A stretch of DNA of 64,000 nucleotides from Ectobius pallidus (lineage: Eukaryota > Arthropoda > Insecta > Blattodea > Ectobiidae): the NCBI GenBank assembly GCA_964059195.1, contig CAXKWD010000005.1:145722265-145786264 (forward strand), in the 5' to 3' direction. Positions 1 to 12,779 of the stretch are shown here, piece by piece. Within the stretch, counting starts at the first letter, position 1. Each line of letters begins with the position of its first letter. The translations under genes were made by a program, and so were the position numbers. The notes below the pieces were generated by a model. That model made no database searches and was not told the origin of the DNA. It saw nothing but the letters and a program-made list of their open reading frames with translations.

Positions 1-407
1 TAATAGTTGTAGTAGTAGCAGGGTAATACGTAGTATTCTGTGCCGGTTAAAATGAAGGAAATTGAAATTTAGTTGTACGAAAGGGGGAAAAACAACAGTG
101 ACATCTGGTGATACTCTCAATTACTATCATTACAGGCTAACACCTTTTTCTTTACACCTAATGGGCTAGCACCCCTTCTTTACGGTTCAGTCCGTAAAAT
201 GAAACTTTACAGAGTTCTGTTAACGTTTAGGCCTACGATTCAAAATAACATAATTCGTTTAACTCATACGGGACTCTTTTTCTTAAAAAGATAATATGGT
301 AACAGCAAATACCCCTTACAGCAGAAGGCTCTTTTATAACTAATATAAAAACAAAGAATCGGACACTAAATAATTACGTTTTATGCCGCTCAGTTTGAAT
401 TGCTTAC
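1..407 (-). other. Start of the intron downstream of exon F
   Basis: AT-rich intronic sequence of the cyclase gene, beginning with the GTAAGC donor at 407. I see no exon, repeat family or RNA gene in it. Confidence 0.6.
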
Positions 408-569
408 CTGGGAAGTACAACAAATTGTGCAGAGGATGTTATGAGAAGGACGAGAGGACATCCCATGACGGAGATGCTGGAGAAAGATTCTTTGTGTAGG
501 TTGTAGTCCCTCTCAGTCTGCGGGTCTTTAAAAGACAGCGTAAAGAACGTCGTGTGATTCATCAGGTCC
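408..569 (-). CDS. Adenylyl cyclase, internal exon F: start of second membrane cassette
   Basis: This 162-nt exon continues the same frame: one G completes Arg, then 53 codons, then AG. It reads DLMNHTTFFTLSFKDPQTER, a soluble stretch typical of the segment before the M2 cassette, followed by a hydrophobic helix (SVMGCPLVLLITSSAQFVVLP, split here as SVMGCPLVLL and ITSSAQFVVLP). This helix is the first membrane span of the second cassette. The acceptor is ggttgcag and the donor is GTAAGC. No ATG-initiated frame of useful length covers it, so a start-to-stop ORF search would miss it. The remaining M2 helices and C2 domain lie on the lower-coordinate side of the window. Confidence 0.9.
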
Positions 570-744
570 CTGCAACCAACATAATTGTCGAGTACATTAT
601 TTCTGTAGTCATTTTACACTGGGGAACGGATACTTCACAGCAAACGTAAATAGGTTCAAACTAACAAACTACCTCTGCTACTGTAAAGATTGTGAACATG
701 ATACAATGTACTACCATGTATTGTATACGTGCACTAGACATAGA

Positions 745-1015
745 GAGGCACAACGAACCCTACCGAGCGGCGTGGTTGAAATGGCAACGTCTTGGACTCG
801 CATTCAGGAGGCCCCAGGTTCAAATCCCTTGGCCGACCAATTTAACGGCCGGTCTCCTTACCCAGGGTAGCTAAGGCTGGCTTGGAACCATGGATAAGGA
901 GGCTGTGGGTTCGAGTCTCGCCTCGGGCATGGGTGTTTTCGTGTAATAAGAGGATAAAGGAAAACAAGGGAAAAGGGGGTTTTGGGGCTGAGAGCGGAGG
1001 TGGATGGATGGAAAT
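745..1015 (+). mobile_element. tRNA-derived SINE or two tandem SINE heads
   Basis: Two Pol III B-box-like sites lie close together, GGTTCAAATCCC near 818 and GGTTCGAGTCTCG near 908. The first head, with GGCAACGTCTTGGACTCGCATTC before its B box, resembles the tRNA-like part of the 1-kb repeat at 16137 and 48164. A purine-rich tail follows to about 1015. It is not a tRNA gene: no acceptor stem pairs. Confidence 0.6.
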
Positions 1016-2309
1016 TAGAAATTTTTGAAACCACGTCTTGTGGGGTATCGTTGAAAAGCTATTGATGAGTTCTCCACAAATGAATAACTAGTTTCTCAAT
1101 AGCTCTCATATAAGGCGAGATTTGAATGTTTGAAAAAGTGCTCTTTCCTCTTTTTTGCAGATATTATTGAGGGTTTGTCATGCCAAGGCTAAAGAAGAAG
1201 AGTGCTGCGTAGCGACAATAAATTAAACCAAAAGCACTTCGAAATCTACCTCTGCCTGTAGGCCTGCCTAAAGGAATTTTTTTAATTCTATGAGTAGTAA
1301 CAAAATCCTAAATTCATAGATGCCGGTGTTATTTAAAATTAATTCGGAGCCTGGATTTTTCTGTAATTTTTCAAGGAATTCATTTTCTTTTTAATTTTAA
1401 TAACATTTTCGTTTGAGGCAGTAATCGTGTAAAAGCACTATTTATGTGTTTAAAAGCGTACCGATTTGTATAAACCTCCATGTATATAAAATCCATCTCA
1501 TTGAGTCTCTAAAGTATCAGCTCACCATAATATTCTTTTGTGATTTATTTTTAACTATTCATTTATCTGTGTTGTGGTAAATGAATATGCTATGCATGGT
1601 TCTATGTATGGAAAGGCTTCTGTGTTCTTTTATGACGAGAGCATTTCATCTAGCTAAATAGAGTGGGCTATGTGAAGGCTTTGCCAATCAAATTGTTAAT
1701 CCTCCCGATCAAAGAACGCACAGACTGCACTGGACTCTACCAATGGAAGCGCAAGGGCTTTAAAGGAAAGAACCGGCATGCATCGATAAAGAGCCAGAAT
1801 TACTGCCCGTATCAGCATCTGTCCAGTTGAAGAGGTGCTGATACTGCAACTGGTCAGCCAGGACTTCATATAAAGGAAACGAAGAAGACTGGAAAATAAG
1901 GGTATTAATATTTGTGATGGTGCAGTATCTCAGATCAGATGACAGTACTTATGTTGTTATAGTCGTCTCACTATCATCGTCCCCAGCGGTGCTGTCTTTG
2001 AAGTGTTGCTTGTTTAATGCAAGAAGGACATACTCGTTAATAGCCGCGTGTTGAAATATTGTCATGTCTCAGTCGGAAACATCCGGCAGACCGCAAAAGG
2101 AAATGCCGACTTTTGACTCGCTGAGTGGAGACGATGAAAACGAGTGTGATTTTAACCTAGCCTATTGCCTATATTAAGTAAGCTAATACATTTTTAATAG
2201 TTTTAAGCAATGGTATTTTTTACGGTTTAATCTTGGGGTAAGGTAGCATGGCTACATTTTGTGCGCGATAAATTATCTGAATTTGAAACCACGAGAGCTA
2301 TATAATGAG

Positions 2310-2557
2310 ATTTCATAAATAAAATGCAATTTATATTGCATTTGTTTATATAAATGTATGTTACATATATTATATATAATAATATATAATATATAATACC
2401 GTGTGTCCCTAAAGTCATGGTGCACTTTTGACCGGCCACATATATAAAGTGCATCGTGACTTTACGGACACACGGTATATACATTATGTATGTATTACAT
2501 ATATAAATATATATAATATATAAATAATTTCATAAATAAAATGCAATTTATGTTGCA
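2310..2557. repeat. 31-bp direct repeats flanking an AT-rich block with a MITE
   Basis: The sequence from 2310 to 2340 recurs at 2527-2557 with a single mismatch (core CATAAATAAAATGCAATTTA). Between the copies lie TATA-rich simple sequence and the short MITE at 2397-2477. The spacing suggests a local duplication or slippage, though a long target duplication cannot be excluded. Confidence 0.7.
2397..2477. mobile_element. 81-bp mariner-type MITE, nearly all inverted repeat
   Basis: Two roughly 32-bp arms are inverted copies of each other with three mismatches. The outer tips read TACCGTGTGTCC and GGACACACGGTA, so a TA dinucleotide marks each end, as expected for Tc1/mariner target duplication. 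The 17-bp centre includes GACCGGCCAC. No coding capacity. Confidence 0.75.
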
Positions 2558-5289
2558 GGAAACATGAGTAAAACCTACGTTTATTCTGATTTACGTATTC
2601 AATGAAAATACGAGATGATCGAGATTTAGAACCACGTTTAGTAGACTAACCTATTTTGCTATGACTGACATGCTACCCACACTTTTTTATTAGTTTTCTT
2701 ATTAAATAATGTATGGAATCCTCTGCACCTCCTCGGACTTTTCTGAGGTAGGAGCTTCTGGAATGGGTTCCATAGAGAAACGTGTGAACGTGTAGGTGCA
2801 CATTAAAGTATGTGTTGGCTATACCGGATTTTCTCTGTGAGTTTCTACAGAGATTTGTTCGTGCAAGTGTGTTTTATTGTTAAAATGGTCTCGGAAAAGG
2901 TGGATATTTCATTTGTGTATTTCTGTTTGCAGGAACCGCAGATGTACTTGTTCAATTGGAAAATGGTTTCTTCGTTCATGGACAAGGTAGAGACTTTCAT
3001 TTTAATAATTGTTGGTAGATTGGATTCGTGTGTTCTTGCAATAATGCAGTTTTGGTTATCTTTGGTTACATTAATTTAGTAATAATAATGAACATTACAG
3101 GTAGAAAACCCCTATTTACAATGTTCATGACAAAAGTACAATTCATTCATACAATATAATAAAAACAAAGATAAGAATACACGAAAGATACATTACTGTG
3201 GTTTAATCTATTAAGTATATACATAAAAAAGGAAAAGAAATTCCTATCCACTCCTGGGTTCCAGCAGTTGCCAGGTTTCTTCTCTAAACACACTACATAA
3301 TGCCTTTGAGAATAAAAAAATATTCAGAATAAAAAAGAAAGGGCGAGGAGAATGATACATTAAACCAATACACTAACCACAATTTATTGTAACTTCGTTT
3401 AATAATTTCAATTCCGTATTAAATTAACTTCGGCTAAAGCATTTTTAAATTCATTTTCGGATAAGCTAAGTATATTAAAATTTAAGAAAGTTAATATTTT
3501 GCACAGAGAGCTTACTTTGTTTAGAGGTGAATTAAGGGACAATATTACAAACAATGTTTTCTGGCATTTCACTGTTTTTATTTCAATGTACAATTGACAT
3601 AGCCTACAGCGATATAAGTTTCACGCCACCTTTCTTTCGCCCTGTACTTGACAGGTACTTTATGATGAGGGAACCTTTCAAGGCAGTCTATAATTAGTTT
3701 ATTTACTTGCATTTCTTTTGCTTACCGAAACTTTTGATCAAAGTAACAAGCTAATTCCGAAACATGCAGCGAAAAAACATAACTAAATTTGCGCATGTAT
3801 AGTGTTGGGTTAAATAACTAAAGCAGGAAATGAATTGTGAAAATAAGCTTGATATTTTCAGAAGCAAAATTATATATTCAGGATGACAAATGGGCGGCAC
3901 AGTGAACGCTCGACTGGTTTCTGTGTTAGCAATAATACAGAACATGTTTCTGTATAATTCATTTGTTTTGTTTTATGGGTTAATATTTTAACAGCGGACG
4001 GCATCCTCTCTCCCTTTACATGACTCATCATTTGTTCGGTCAATACAGTTTTTACGCTGACGCTAATAAAAATATATGACATCACACACAAAACGTTATC
4101 CCAACAGAGCACAGGGTAAATATGATATTTAGTTGAATAGTTTCTAAATTTAAACAGTGTATCTGCTGGCCATATTAGGCCTACATGACTAACGAATATA
4201 AGGCAGATGTAGATGCCATAGTTACCTACAGTCCTACGTTAATCTGAAAGGCGCTTCATTTCTTTCTTGGTAATATTTCAAGGTGTAGTTTTATAAGTCA
4301 ATTTCATAAACTTGATACTGATTCTATTCTTGTATAGGTAAGACAGTTCTTGTCTTTCGTAGTGTAGGTTACTGTTGGCGTCACGACACAGCTTCGATTC
4401 TTGCTTAAGAAATAATTATTTTATTATTATAATATCGGCATCAATATGATTTGACTCCTTCGATTCTTGCCCGCATAATATTTTATGTAGTATACGTTTC
4501 AATAAATTACGAAGAACAATATTTTCGTTGAACATTTCTTCCATTTGTATTTTTAAGAGAGGGTCCTTTGAAAAAAAATGCCATTTACCCTACAAAAATT
4601 CAATCATAGCCATTCAATGAATGCTACACTCCAAAGCATCAGTGATGGAAGGATTACCATCGCTTACAGGAGAATTTTTTTAAAGTGTGGAATGAGTTTT
4701 TAAATAATTTGACCATTGTAATCTTTTTTATGTTTACAATTTTCTTAGAAATGTATTGTTTTAATTTTCTACACTGAACCAGTAGCTTTCCTTTCCTTCC
4801 AAGTTAAACTAATGCAAAATAGCGTAATAACCACAATAGCCATTCATGCACTGAGTGCTTAAATCGATTCAAAGGTTTTGAAGTTTTGAGAAAGTAACCA
4901 TAGCTTACATCACTAGATCTGCCTTGATTGTATTAAATAAGAAGGTGTCACAAGGAAAAATTGCGAGACATTACACATAAGGTACGAATATTGAACTTCA
5001 CCGGAGTTCTCTATAGTGATCTTACGAAGAAGAGTGAACCATTGGCCGCCTGATAGACCTATCTTCGTGCTCCGAAAACATATTAATATAATTTTCACAG
5101 CAGTTCTATGGTGTTACATAGATAACATGCACGAACGCTTTCTGAAAAGTAAACACGGCTGATCGTCTCGGGATTAGTTCCACAAACATATATATACATT
5201 GGAAAGTCATTATGACAGTTTCAGAGATAAATATAAACTCAAAGTAAAGAGACAAATGACAATACAAAATTTAAAATATCGAAGCATAG

Positions 5290-5530
5290 TTTAACACTTG
5301 AGGTAATAAACAAGTAGTATACAAGATTGGGAAAACATAAAAAGAAATGTACGTAAAAATAAATGTAAGAAGCTAGAGGTAAGTGATAATTCTTTCACAC
5401 TGGCTGTGTGTAGGCTAAGATGGAAGGGTGAAGTCAGACTGAAAACTTCAATGTCATAGCCGGAATTTGAACCAGGATCTTCGGCTCTCCGTGCCGCTGC
5501 TCTTACCAACTGAGCTACCACGGTAACGTG
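5290..5530 (-). mobile_element. tRNA-derived SINE, minus strand
   Basis: The head at 5453-5527 on the minus strand has an A box (TAGCTCAGTTGG) and a B box (GGTTCAAATTC) at tRNA-like spacing. The putative acceptor ends (ACCGTGG and CTATGAC) do not pair, so this is a SINE head, not a working tRNA. Translation of such heads gives a VAQLVRA-type peptide, seen here as a chance open frame. The body runs to about 5290; its 3' limit is not clear. Confidence 0.65.
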
Positions 5531-6907
5531 CCTGTGCAATATTAAATTCTGGGATATGTGAGTCAGTTGGAGAATTTAATATTATTTTTGAAGATTTTAA
5601 TGCGTAATTTAAAGCATTCTGAGACACACTAATAATGGAATTCAACAGTCGTGGTCCAAACTTAATGCTATGCCGGGAGTCTGGAGTGGTATAATTACTT
5701 TGGTTATCATAATTGTGAATGTTTATTACGTCATTTTTTGTAATCTATTACTTAGGCTAAATTAGAAATGTATTGTATTATCTTTATGAGACCATATTAA
5801 TAAATACAGTACATGAAAGTATTTTAAAGACACGTGAACTAATAATTGATTAATAATTAATATTTATATGTGTTAATAGTACTGACAATTGAACTAATTG
5901 ACACCTCCTGAGGTTCTAGTTCTGCATAACCTTTGCAGTAATACATTTGCAAGTTGTTTATAAGCAGTTATCAAGTGAAATCATCAGTGAGCTATATTTT
6001 TCAAATCAAAGAGGAAAATTTTAGTGAAATAGCTGATCTCTCTGAATGATGGTTATAACACTTGGATATAACCCTCACATTTTACATAAAGAATTACTGT
6101 ATCAGACATATATTGTGCTTTTATACAGCTCTTTATTTTACGCATTTATGCGTCAGTTGCAGTGAAAATGTTAATACTAGCGTCTTCTTTGTCACACAGT
6201 AGGCGTCTTGTTTTGCATATTGTATGTTCACATTTTCCGGCTATTTCTGAGCATGTGAGCATGGGGTTACAAGCTTATAAAAGTTTTTACATGCATTATT
6301 TCCTTGTAATCCTTCCACTAAAGTGGATGAGTAGGTGCTTCATGAGAGTGTCGAGCCATCAGGCAAAGACTTGCAAGTTGAAGGGGTCCGGAGATCTTGC
6401 AGAAATGCTTCTCCCTGTAGCTGGAAGGCGCTACATGATAACACACTTTATTCCATTCCCTTCAGAATCCCTAAGGAGTTGTCAGCTTACAGACGCGACC
6501 TAAATTTTACATGCGTCGTCGCCTTGCCAGTCACGATCCAGTGTATGACTGAAAGCCACTTCTGTTGTCGCCCTAAAATTGATTTATCTTGGAAAATGGT
6601 CAGCAAACACTGTTTTGAACTTAACCAACCCGTTGAAGCGTTAATAAAAGAAACAAGATGACATTATGATCGCATTAGAACGGAAATCTTTGTTAAACAG
6701 AATTAGGTAGGCCTATCACTGTTAAACATGCAACGATTCCATAGTTCCAAATTATACATTTTAACCTCTATGGTATAAAACGATTTGTAATAAACATCTT
6801 GACGAAACTCCCCAAAAATTAGTACCAGGCATTTTATTTCCACCCTTCAGAAGCCTATATCTAATATTTAAAAAAAAAAGCTCAAATACATTATCCAGTC
6901 ACCATAC

Positions 6908-7020
6908 CTGTGTCCGTCCCTGTTAACCAGTTCTTTCCTCAGACGATTTTTGAAGTCTTCAGAGTCTTCTCTCGCTCTCCCGTTGCCCAGAACATGGTTA
7001 TCTTCCGCAGGACTCGCACA
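6908..7020 (-). CDS. Adenylyl cyclase, internal exon E: C1b end, FKNRLRKEL segment
   Basis: The minus-strand translation begins CASPAEDNHVLGN and ends EDFKNRLRKELVNRDGH plus two bases of an Arg codon. The FKNRLRKELVNRDGH stretch is a recognisable conserved motif just ahead of the second membrane cassette in insect adenylyl cyclases. The acceptor is ttgcgcag and the donor is GTATGG, a less common but acceptable GT site. Length is 113 nt, phase 0 in. The AG left at the end pairs with the first G of the exon at 408-569 to make Arg. The open frame reads on past the donor into the intron, so the boundary rests on the join to the next exon and the family motif. Confidence 0.9.
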
Positions 7021-9650
7021 CTGCGCAAGAAAGATTAACGACTTCATTAGACTTGAATTAATATTTTTACAGATATTTTTACAGCTGTATTTCATTTGAG
7101 ATTTGATTATTTAATATTCCCAGTAAATAGTACACTTCTGTTCTACTAAACTCATTTTAGGAAGAAATTCCTTATATTAACTATCGTAAACATTTAATTT
7201 ACAAAAAAATTACAACTAGTTGCCGTGATTTCAGTATTTCTATAACTATGCACGAGTTATTTGGGAATACTGTACATTAGTACCTTAAATTCAGATTATT
7301 TAAAATGAAATATGTTTAGTTCTTAACTTGAAGATCTGAGCATGCTTTTCTGGCAAGGCTCTTCGAAACTCACTATAAGTAAAACGTAATTTGACGTAAA
7401 ATTAAGTTCCCAGCAGATCAGTTTCCTGATTCTGTATTTTTAATTTTATCAAAATCAATTCTCATTCCAGTGGACGATAATTTTTATTTTATTTATTTAT
7501 GTTATTAAAACGGTTACTTTTGAATAAATAAGAAAACTATAAGGATAGACAGAAATACTACAAGTTTTGACAGCTCGTCAAACTAAATTATGCATACAAT
7601 GACCGCGATGACTTCGATGGAAAAATTAAAAACAAATTGTAACTGTGATCATAGAATTTAAAAGGTAATAATTATAGGTAGATTAAGTAATGATCTTTGT
7701 AACTGTCTGCCAGCAAACGTAATAATTCTGCCATGGTATTTAAAATCTAAAATAACGTAGGCCTATAGTACGTTAAATATAATGTGAAAGAACCACAAGA
7801 CTTCCAGTACACTTAGCATAGATAACGTGTTTCTTATTGATTTCTAATCAATGTTTGTAATCTGAGATGGTAAAAGATATGACTTTTAAATTTTTAAAAT
7901 CATTTTTAATACAAAATATTTATAATCAAAGTTTTAATGCTATGTTCAAAATTTAAACAAAATCTTTGGAGCCGTATTTGAGTAAATGATAAAACAGATT
8001 TACCTTAACGTTAGGACAATTAAAACTAACAGATAGGCGTTGACAATGCTTCATACCACTCAAAACCGCTGAAATTCCTGACCCTAATATTACATCTTAA
8101 CTTTTGATATTATTGAGCTATGTACACATAGTAGGCCTACACATAGTACACAGACTAACACCCACATACAACACCACACACCATATGTCTCCGAAAATTA
8201 AGAGGCATTAAAACCTGAATGAAGAAAAGTTGAAATTTATCCTAAGAGTCGAATACAGTCGATACTAGAGATTAAAAAAACCATGAAATAATCACGCTCG
8301 CCACTCCCGGAGAAAAATCAGTACGAGCGTGAGTGGACCGCTCGAATTTCGGTCTGGAGTCACGCTCACGACATTTTATTCTTCCGGCCGGTATTTATGT
8401 TGAAGCAGTGGATGCGCTTGCTTCATACAACGAAGATATTGCGTCTAGCGTACACTGCCTCAACACAAAACCAATACTACCCTATTACCTCCTTCAAGTG
8501 TGTCAGACTCCCGAACAAATCCTACATTGTCTGATCATTCAGGCTCTTCCGCCTACCACGCCGTGCAGCTATGAACTCTATACCGAAATATAAGTGCATG
8601 CGGCGTGATTCGACTCCCTGACCATTGCCAAGCTTTAACAGATATTTCCTCCATTTGTAAGTTTTCTGGTACATAGAGAAGGCAATTATAGGCTACCTGA
8701 AAATGATATACGGTAGGCCTACTTGATATAACTTGGCACAAGAAAGATTTGAAATCTTACGAATTGCACAACCCTTGGCAGTAACAGTTGGTGGTCAATT
8801 TTGCTCTTCCTTGGCTTATTCTAAAGTTCGAAAACATATATTTAATCCCTACTTTTCAAAGTTGTATATTTAATATAAATTTAAGTTTAATTAAAAATGT
8901 CACTAATATTATTTTCTGCTTAGAGATTTCTCTCTCTCTCTCTCTGCATTTCTGTCGGATTTTTAGTTTTAATTAATGAAAGACCAAATGGAAAACAACT
9001 AGGACTAATAATGCTTCATTAAAAGTAATAACCTTTGTGATCCTGTCTGTTATCTCCAATACGATACTACGGGATTCGTTCATTTATGTAACTCAATATA
9101 GTGGGGAACAGAACAGATGAAGGCATCGATGAAGTTTAATTACAATAATTGGCTCACGTCACAGTTAAAAGAGGACTTACTGCTTTAAAAAAATACAATT
9201 ACTTATAATTATTCCAAATTATATATGTGTCCTGGAATGTGTGTTTTTGACTCCTCCTTTGCCAAAAGATATTGGTTTCTATTTTTGTATTTGATTGAGA
9301 TATTATAAGAAAATTTTAATTGCAGGCTACATTTTAATTTTAACACGATTACTTTTCTACGAAATTATGTGGAAAATGGCCAAGTTTCTCTTATGTATTA
9401 TGTACTACAGTCTATGATAGTTACTTTAAAATGTATCCTCAGAATTTTTTTTCAGACAATCGCAATCCAACTTTGTTCAGTTTAGGGGGAAAAAACTATA
9501 ACAGTGCTGTTGGGATCACAATTATAACTATTTGAATCTTTGTGCAGAATACAATATAACAAACAATACCCAAACACAAGGTTGGACACACAGGATTCGC
9601 CTAGACCCATTTCGCAATATACAGTTTACCACGGACGCTGGGATGTTTTT

Positions 9651-10668
9651 ACTTCCTCTGCCTGTACCATAGGTACTATAGGTAGAGGAAGTAACTTATT
9701 GTTTTCTACCCTAAAATTCGAAGTTGAGTTTTAGCATATATACACGTTTCAAGGCCCCCTGAATCCAAAAATACTATTTTTGGAAACATGTCTGTGTGTC
9801 CGTGTGTGTCTGTCTGTCTGTCTGTGTGGAAGTTTGTGAACAGGCTACCTCCGAAACAGAGAATCGTATGAAAACAAAATTTCGTATTTGGGTCAGGTAC
9901 CTTCTGAAGATGCGATTCGAAGATTGGCGACAAATTTCCCTTATTGTTAAGGGGACTTTACATGAAGAAATTTACGTTTTTCGCTATTTTCTCGAAAACG
10001 GCTCTAACGATTTTCTTTAAATTTTGCGCATGGATTGCTTGTACCAAGAGCTAAAACTTTTATTTGAAACATTTTTTCGAACAAATTCTCTGAAGGGTAG
10101 TTATAAGCAACCCACTGTGAATACGTGCTTTTTGCAATACGGCTTCTTGTAAATCGTACGAAAACAAAATTTTGTATTTGGGTTAGGTACCTTCTGAGGC
10201 TGTGAAGATTGGCGACAACCTTTTCTTATATTTAAGGGGACCTTACATGAAGAATATTTTGTTTTTTGCTATTTTCTCATAAACGGATCTAACAATTTCC
10301 TTTAAATTTTGTATATGGATTGCTTATACCATTTCAAAAACATTCTCTGAAGGGTGGTTGTAACCTACCAACTTGCCTGGTGAACAACTCAATACGTGGA
10401 CATTTAAGGCATTTTATTCTATATAAGCACGTGAAGTGAGAGAAATGTACTGTTGGCCCTACTTACAGTAAAGAAATATCTGAGAGGAATATTTGATAAA
10501 ATTCGGAAATTATTTTTAACGGTGGAAAGTTCAATAAACGTTTGCAGTCACTTGTTTTTTTTCCCCCATAGCCTGCGTTTTTAGTCGCAACATTCAAAGA
10601 AGGGGCTATAATATATTTATATCATAATTAGCGTAAATGCTGCAAACTTTTATTTGGGCAGAGGAAGT
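9651..10668. mobile_element. Interspersed repeat with 12-bp inverted ends and internal tandem duplication
   Basis: The ends are ACTTCCTCTGCC at 9651 and its reverse complement GGCAGAGGAAGT at 10657-10668. Inside, a block from about 9863 is repeated from about 10153, marked by ATCGTATGAAAACAAAAT and then ATCGTACGAAAACAAAAT, a period near 290 bp. Fragments of the same family recur at about 39600-40010, 49205-49560 and, inverted, 62830-63080. No transposase is visible. The TIR call is moderate because no clear target duplication flanks it. Confidence 0.55.
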
Positions 10669-11316
10669 TATGTGACTTTCACATCAGATTTTTATGGCAA
10701 ATTATGCTTCTTGTACGATGCGTATCAGTAAAATACCATAAAGGTAAGTAATGGTGGTAGATTCTAGGTTAGTGAAATTTACAGCTAGGTTAGTGGCAGT
10801 TTGTTTAGGAACAGTGATGTTAGTGTTGGTGACACGTAAAGCCACGTTAGTAGCAAATTACGTTAGGAGCGATATTACTCGTTTAACAGGAGCATACTGA
10901 TTGCGTTTCGTTATTAATCTCCTGCGTGTTTTCTTGTTAGTCACTTTGTTACCCAGAATTCTCGCTATGTGACGTCACACCCCCAACGTCCAATCACGAG
11001 TATCTTATCGGTCCTGCGAAGTAAATATGGGATAATTTCGCCAGTTTCACAGAAAAATCGTTATTTAAAAGAAATCGTATAGTTCTGGACTAAATCACTA
11101 GTTTCTTCTTCACAAAATTAAACAAGCGTGTTTTTAGGTTTATTTAGAGATCCTCGTTTAAAGTAAAGGCCTTCTTAGTTCGATATATATATATATGTAC
11201 ACACACACACATAATGTATATATTAGAATTTACCTGGTTATCTTTACAAATAGTATTGTGAGTAGAAGTTCATTACTCTTTTGTAATGCATCTGAGACTT
11301 TCTTGTTAGTAGGACT

Positions 11317-11351
<35 letters not shown>
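11317..11351. repeat. (AAT)n microsatellite
   Basis: Uninterrupted trinucleotide run inside the intron, close to exon D. Confidence 0.9.
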
Positions 11352-11352
<1 letters not shown>

Positions 11353-11417
11353 TTTCACGAGTACAGCTAGAAATGATGTGAACGGTGTAATGGAATTTTA
11401 TGGTTAAGAGCACTTAC

Positions 11418-11522
11418 CGCTGAGTCGTCATCGGCGTCCTTGTTGTCAGGCGTCGCTTCGCAGTTGGTGACCGTCTCCTCAGTCAGTGTCCCGTTTCGAA
11501 CATCCGGCGTCGCTGGCCTGAA
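11418..11522 (-). CDS. Adenylyl cyclase, internal exon D: acidic C1b linker
   Basis: This 105-nt exon is placed by splice sites and phase, not by strong similarity. The minus-strand reading is 35 codons, starts FRPATPDVRNG and ends in an acidic run (DNKDADDDSA). Two AG acceptors are possible five bases apart (tttcag, then ttcag). Only the first, giving a start at 11522, keeps the phase 0 set by exon C. The donor is GTAAGT directly after the Ala codon, again phase 0. The low-complexity, Thr- and Asp-rich content suits the C1b region between C1a and the second membrane cassette, which in other cyclases is a regulatory and phosphorylation-rich linker. The exon could be alternatively spliced, since it is a multiple of three and flanked by phase-0 introns. 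Confidence 0.8.
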
Positions 11523-12779
11523 CTGAAACATTTTAATCATAAACCAAATCGTCATTATGATTTTAAACTTAAAGTAATGTTTTAGGTTAAGCGAAGTTGT
11601 ACAATTGCAATAGAAATTGAGAATTTGAATTACACATTTGTGAAAATATGAAACGATGTTTTAGTCGAGTTTACTAATGGAAATTTATAATGCTTCATAA
11701 TAATATGAAATGCTTCATAATGCTTAATAATTTCATAAGTTGCTTTATCTGAGACGTAGAGAAATAAGGGAAATAAAGATGACTTTCCTTAAGGAAAACA
11801 TATATAGCAAATTTGAGCTGTTATGAGATACCTAATACAGCTAAAACTACGAATCTAGAACTCAGTTTTTGCGGTTACAACATCTTTATTTGCACAAGGA
11901 GTAAGAACAAAAATAACAGTTAATTACATTTCTTTTTATTTCCGCTAGACTTCCACTTTTTAATATCATATTAATGTTCACGTTTACTTCTTTCTGCAAC
12001 TGGATGCAGAAAACGTTCGTGTTGGATTAAACGAGCTCTGATATCATCTCAGTTATTATCAGAGAGTGTAAAATGCTTTTAATAGTTTCCTCTGCTCAAG
12101 GTGAAAAATAATTTCACGCGTCGCAAACTTCATATTACTTCCAGTCTTGATATCAAGATTAGAATGTGCGTTAGCTCCACTTTCCGGCTACATGAAGTGA
12201 GACAGTCGCTTTCTACAAGAGACTGTGAAGAAAGGTCTCTGTGACAAACAGCACTTTACTTTTGCGACTAATTTGTTTTAATTTTTAAAACTCTCTCCAA
12301 CTCAAAAGTAGGTCTCCTTGTCTTGGTGTTTGTGGGCTTCTTATGTAAATGCACATTCCTCTTTATGAAATTTAATCTTAGCTTATTAACCAGAACTTAG
12401 TTTCTCAAAAGAATAAAAACATATGCAAATAAAAAAATAAACTATTATGTTTATGCGCCCCAAAAAGATTATTTCTTCGCAGGATATCAGTCGAATTTGT
12501 TGTTGGAAAACTTCTATCTTGCGATCTCAGAACCCAATATTTTATGGAGGTTTACCTAATTTCATGTTACGGTAAGTCCGCTTTTTCTATTGGTGGGCTC
12601 TCAGCAGTTGTTTGGATTTTTGAAGTGAAACTTCTTTAGCTGCGGTTGGGGTAAATCGAGAGCTTGTGTAACGCTCAAAATTGTCACGAAATTAGTGTTA
12701 CGCTAAAAACCGTCACGAAATTAGTGAGGTGTGACGGAACGGACTGCACAGAAAACAATCAACTCAATGATTAGGCTTA

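Larger units (their letters stand above)
570..6907 (-). other. Intron between exons E and F (6.3 kb)
   Basis: Complete intron bounded by GTATGG at 6907 and ttgcag at 570. It holds the SINE heads at 745-1015, the mariner-type MITE at 2397-2477 between a 31-bp direct repeat, and a tRNA-derived SINE at about 5290-5530. Stretches 1016-2309, 2558-5289 and 5541-6907 are AT-rich with nothing recognisable. The overlapping open frames at 6162-6661 resemble no family I know. Confidence 0.85.
7021..11417 (-). other. Intron between exons D and E (4.4 kb)
   Basis: Complete intron bounded by GTAAGT at 11417 and the acceptor at 7021. The part 7021-9650 is AT-rich with only a short CT run (8932-8946) and a GC-richer patch at 8290-8400 containing short inverted copies of CACGCTC/GAGCGTG that I cannot classify. 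The part 9651-10668 is a repeat element. The part 10669-11417 holds an AAT microsatellite at about 11317-11351 and nothing else recognised. Confidence 0.85.

Noticed and set aside
5453..5527. Possible tRNA gene with good A and B boxes on the minus strand
   Set aside because: Acceptor ends do not pair and the sequence continues into a SINE body.
6162..6661. Overlapping 113- and 108-codon frames, the longest uninterrupted frames outside repeats
   Set aside because: Two different frames overlap, neither shows a recognisable motif or splice context, and both lie in an intron opposite to the host gene. Treated as chance.
11418..11517. Alternative acceptor for exon D five bases downstream
   Set aside because: It would shift the frame relative to exon C, which ends in phase 0. 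The acceptor giving a start at 11522 keeps the frame open.
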